Shown: positions 14,045 to 16,750 of the stretch, one piece after another
Layout of the letters: each line of letters opens with the position of its first letter
Numbering within the stretch: position 1 is the first letter of the stretch
Assembly: GCA_002479415.1 (NCBI GenBank)
Contig: DLMZ01000039.1
Span: 865-17,614, forward strand
DNA: 16,750 nt
From: Firmicutes bacterium UBA7523
Lineage (GTDB): Bacteria > Bacillota > Dethiobacteria > Dethiobacterales > Dethiobacteraceae
Direction: 5' to 3'
Notes under the pieces: generated by a model
Told to the model about the DNA's origin: nothing
The model's input: the letters and a program-made list of their open reading frames with translations, nothing else
Databases searched by the model: none
Position numbers and translations under genes: made by a program

Positions 14045-14089
14045 ACGTCTATTTTCTAATTTATTTGTTATAGAGGGAGGTCAAACTGG

Positions 14090-15298
14090 ATGAAAAGCAA
14101 CCGTCTCATGATTTTCGCAGGGGTGGTTTTGCTATTGCTGGTCCTCAGCGGTGCTGCTATACTGCAAGCAAAAAATAGCATTAAACTTGGCTTGGATTTA
14201 AGTGGGGGCGTATATGTTCTCTACCAGGCGGTTGAAGCGGAAGACACCGGCGGCGGGGATAAAATTGACAGAGCTATCACAGTGATTCGTAACCGTATTG
14301 ATAGTCTGGGAGTATCTGAACCGGTGATTCAGAGAGAAGGCGATGACAGGATTCGGGTTGAGTTGGCAGGCGTGGAAGACCAGCGTCAGGCTCGGGAAGT
14401 AATAGGGACTACAGCTATGCTAACCTTTGTAGGGCCTGAGGGGGATGTCATCCTTACCGGTGGAGATTTAAAGGATGCCTATGCTACCTTTGATTCACGT
14501 AACCGCCCTTCAGTCGGATTGGAGTTTACTTCCGAGGGAACGGCCGCTTTTTCTGAAGCTACCGAAAAATATCTTAATCAATTTATTGCCATCCTGTTGG
14601 ACGAGGACGTTATTTCCGCTCCTACAGTAGCGTCTGTTATTACAGACGGACGGGCTACCATCGAAGGGAATATGTCCATTGAAGACGCACGAAACTTGGC
14701 GTTAATGCTCCGTTCTGGTGCACTTCCCGTGAATCTAATTGAATTGGAAACACGTTCTGTAGGTCCTACACTGGGTCAGGATTCATTGAATCGTAGTGTC
14801 CGTGCAGGTGTTGCCGGTTTGATTCTTGTTCTTTTATTTATGCTGGTATATTATCGCTTTTTCGGGTTAATTGCCGATGTTGCACTAGTTGCCTATATTG
14901 CCGTGGTTTTTGCCTTATTAACAGCTATTAATGCTACACTGACATTGCCCGGTATTGCCGGACTCATCCTATCTGTAGGCATGGCTGTTGACGCCAACGT
15001 TATTATTTTTGAACGGGTAAAAGAAGAGTTAAAGCTGGGCCGGACGATGCGTACATCTATTGAGGCCGGTTTTAATAATGCGTTTAGAGCTATTTTGGAT
15101 GCTAACGTAACCACATTGATTGCGGCTGCCGTTTTGTTCCGTTATGGTACAGGCCCTATTCGCGGTTTTGCGGTAACCCTGAGTGTAGGTATTTTGGTCA
15201 GCATGTTCTCGGCAATTGTGCTTACACGATTCTTGCTGCGCCAAGCGGTACGTGCCGAGCTCCTCAGGGCTCCTGAACAAACAGGGGTAAGGGGGTAA
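14090..15298 (+). CDS. secD: Protein translocase subunit SecD
   Basis: SecD, with SecF, forms the proton-driven accessory complex that pulls exported proteins through SecYEG on the outer face of the membrane. The 402-residue product has a first membrane helix at about 6-26, then the GLDLSGG signature at 34-40, a compact P1 domain including RAITVIRNRIDSLGV (61-75), and a membrane block from about 236 to 390. The latter includes the conserved VDANVIIFERVKEEL (300-314). It is much shorter than E. coli SecD (615 residues), as is usual in Firmicutes. The ATG lies 9 bases after GGGAGG. No yajC precedes it. It has its own strong promoter and is followed 5 bases later by secF. Confidence 0.97.
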   Translation: MKSNRLMIFAGVVLLLLVLSGAAILQAKNSIKLGLDLSGGVYVLYQAVEAEDTGGGDKIDRAITVIRNRIDSLGVSEPVIQREGDDRIRVELAGVEDQRQAREVIGTTAMLTFVGPEGDVILTGGDLKDAYATFDSRNRPSVGLEFTSEGTAAFSEATEKYLNQFIAILLDEDVISAPTVASVITDGRATIEGNMSIEDARNLALMLRSGALPVNLIELETRSVGPTLGQDSLNRSVRAGVAGLILVLLFMLVYYRFFGLIADVALVAYIAVVFALLTAINATLTLPGIAGLILSVGMAVDANVIIFERVKEELKLGRTMRTSIEAGFNNAFRAILDANVTTLIAAAVLFRYGTGPIRGFAVTLSVGILVSMFSAIVLTRFLLRQAVRAELLRAPEQTGVRG

Positions 15299-15303
15299 AT
15301 GAT

Positions 15304-16203
15304 ATGAATTTTATTTCGAAGCGTAAATATGCCTTTATATTGTCTGCATTTTTGATTATTGCGGGGGTTTTTTCTCTGGCAACAAATGGTTTAAACTTAG
15401 GGATAGATTTTACCGGTGGCACTATTATGCATGTGGATATAGCTCAGGAATTTTCCCTGGATGAGATTAGAGATGTGCTTGCGCCTATAGGCATGGAGGG
15501 AAGTTCCTTGCAAAAAGTGGGCATAGAGGGTCTGGGTGAAGGGGAAAAGTATGAACTGCTTATCAAAGCTGCATCATTAAACAGTGAGCAGCAGGATGAA
15601 ATCTTTTCTGCACTAAGCGAACGATTTGATTTAACAGAAGATAATTTGTTGCGTGTGGAGAGTGTGGGCAGTACTATTGGCGGTGAATTGAAACAGCAAG
15701 CTCTGTTGGCGCTGATTATTGCTTGCATCGGTATGGTTATCTATATTACTGTTCGTTTTGAGTACCGTTTTGCCATTGCTGCCATTGGTGCTTTAATTCA
15801 CGACGCAATCTTAGTGCTTGCTTTCTTTTCCATTTTTCGTTTAGAAATTAACCTCCCGTTTGTTGCGGCCATTTTAACAATTTTAGGTTATTCTATAAAT
15901 GATACCATTGTCATTTTCGACCGAATTCGTGAGAATATGAAAAGACAGCGCAAGGAAAATCTAGCTGAAGTGGTTAATAGTAGCATTAATCTGTCGCTGA
16001 GGCGTTCGATTAATACTTCAGTGACTACACTGCTGGTGCTAGTGACACTCTTTGCTTTTGGCGGCATGACGCTGCGTCCCTTCATTAGCGCTTTGCTGGT
16101 GGGTGTAATCTTTGGCACCTACTCATCCATTTTTATTGCCAGCCCGTTGTGGATGGCATTGAGGGGTATGGCCTTTAAGCAAGAAAAAACTGCAGACCGT
16201 TAA
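15304..16203 (+). CDS. secF: Protein translocase subunit SecF
   Basis: SecF is the partner of SecD in the export motor. The 299-residue product has the first membrane helix at about 8-28, the LGIDFTGGT signature at 32-40, a short external domain to about 130, and five further membrane segments. The conserved YSINDTIVIFDRIREN lies at 196-211 and a late amphipathic LRRSINTSVTTLL at 232-244. Length matches the family (about 290-320). It follows secD by 5 bases, so the two are co-transcribed as separate proteins rather than as a SecDF fusion like that of Bacillus subtilis. A strong terminator follows. Confidence 0.97.
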   Translation: MNFISKRKYAFILSAFLIIAGVFSLATNGLNLGIDFTGGTIMHVDIAQEFSLDEIRDVLAPIGMEGSSLQKVGIEGLGEGEKYELLIKAASLNSEQQDEIFSALSERFDLTEDNLLRVESVGSTIGGELKQQALLALIIACIGMVIYITVRFEYRFAIAAIGALIHDAILVLAFFSIFRLEINLPFVAAILTILGYSINDTIVIFDRIRENMKRQRKENLAEVVNSSINLSLRRSINTSVTTLLVLVTLFAFGGMTLRPFISALLVGVIFGTYSSIFIASPLWMALRGMAFKQEKTADR

Positions 16204-16250
16204 AAGGCGCGCTTTGCTTATCCCGGCATCCTCAATGTATATAAACTTAT

Positions 16251-16280
16251 AAAGGCGCCCTGTTTGGGCGCCTTTATTTT
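16251..16280 (+). terminator. Rho-independent terminator after secF
   Basis: A perfect 10-bp stem, AAAGGCGCCC (16251-16260) with GGGCGCCTTT (16266-16275), loop TGTTT, then ATTTTT. It closes the secDF unit 48 bases after the secF stop. Confidence 0.93.
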
Positions 16281-16293
16281 TGGAGGAAGTTTG

Positions 16294-16750
16294 ATGAAGA
16301 TGGATGATTTACGAAAAAGAACGTTTAAATTTGTGATTTATGTACTGAGTGTTTGGTCAATTTTATTTATGACCTTTGTTTCAATTTACACCTACAGTGA
16401 AGGTGATAATAATTCAATCGCCATAATTAAGATGTCATTGTTATTAATATTTGTGTGGGTAATTATCCTTGGAATAATTCAATATGTTCTTAGGGATATG
16501 GTAAAATATTTAGTAAATATGAGTAATGATTGGAAATTGAAGTTTTTTTCATTAGTTTTATTCATGATGTTGATAAAAGAGACAATTGCTGTTATTATCA
16601 CAAATCAAGTTTCGCTTTTTGGAGGAGAATACTCAAAAGCATTTATTACCGTTCATTCAAATTATTTCATTGTTATGTTATTTAGTGTTATAGTATTCAT
16701 CCCAATGATAATTGCCTGGATATATTTATTATCTAAGTATGATTTCAAAC
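16294..16750 (+). CDS. Multi-spanning membrane protein of unknown function (partial, C-terminus outside window)
   Basis: An open frame of 152 codons starts at ATG 16294, 7 bases after GGAGG (16282-16286), and runs to the window edge with no stop. It has about four strongly hydrophobic segments (near residues 12-33, 44-66, 82-101 and 122-146) separated by short polar stretches such as DMVKYLVNMSNDWKLK. No signature or cytoplasmic domain is visible in this part, and I do not recognise the family. The coding bases are clearly more AT-rich than all upstream genes, with many ATA, TTA and ATT codons, which may reflect transfer or only the needs of a membrane protein. It lies after the secF terminator, so it needs its own promoter, which I could not identify. 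Confidence 0.75.
   Translation, partial: MKMDDLRKRTFKFVIYVLSVWSILFMTFVSIYTYSEGDNNSIAIIKMSLLLIFVWVIILGIIQYVLRDMVKYLVNMSNDWKLKFFSLVLFMMLIKETIAVIITNQVSLFGGEYSKAFITVHSNYFIVMLFSVIVFIPMIIAWIYLLSKYDFK

Noticed and set aside
16214..16243. TTGCTT and TATATA (18-base spacer) as a promoter for the last membrane gene
   Set aside because: Its transcript would start at about 16250 and run straight into the strong terminator hairpin at 16251-16280, so it is unlikely to serve the downstream gene.

Overview
This window looks like chromosomal DNA of a Gram-positive, probably spore-forming Firmicute of the Clostridia/Peptococcaceae type. The clues are strong AGGAGG-type ribosome binding sites, GTG and TTG starts, a short-form HisG paired with HisZ, a PHP-type histidinol phosphatase, a SpoIIE/RsbX-like phosphatase, a lipobox lipoprotein next to an lgt gene, and a compact SecD. 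The assignment is by gene content only; I could not run a taxonomic search.

Layout. (1) Positions 1-853, minus strand: the N-terminal 284 residues of an exported, low-complexity protein made of 11-residue LEA/apolipoprotein-like repeats and 25-residue tandem repeats. It runs off the left edge and is the least ordinary gene here. (2) Positions 854-1058: a divergent intergenic region with a near-consensus sigma-A promoter and a palindrome just downstream, both facing the histidine genes. (3) Positions 1059-8368: hisZ-hisG-hisD-hisB-hisH-hisA-hisF-hisIE-hisK, most with overlapping ends, covering every histidine biosynthesis step except the HisC aminotransferase. (4) Positions 8428-13029: the same strand continues without a visible terminator through an O6-alkylguanine-DNA alkyltransferase, lgt, aroC, aroB, a stand-alone SpoIIE/RsbX-type phosphatase and a small orphan P-loop protein. 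(5) Positions 13037-13096: two back-to-back hairpin terminators that close this long transcription unit and the convergent lipoprotein gene. (6) Positions 13122-13814, minus strand: a lipoprotein of the LolA-like type. (7) Positions 13815-14089: a divergent intergenic region with a perfect-consensus promoter and a leader containing a possible terminator/attenuator ahead of secD. (8) Positions 14090-16203: secD-secF, followed by a strong terminator. (9) Positions 16294-16750: the start of an AT-rich multi-spanning membrane protein that runs off the right edge.

How the parts fit: the core is a housekeeping amino-acid supergroup (histidine plus two shikimate-pathway enzymes) with DNA repair and envelope genes in the same direction. 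Lgt would lipidate the neighbouring lipoprotein, and SecDF would assist export of it and of the repeat protein. The best candidates for undescribed biology are the exported 11-mer repeat protein, the phosphatase plus P-loop protein pair at the operon end, and the structured secD leader. I saw no mobile element, CRISPR array, tRNA or rRNA.
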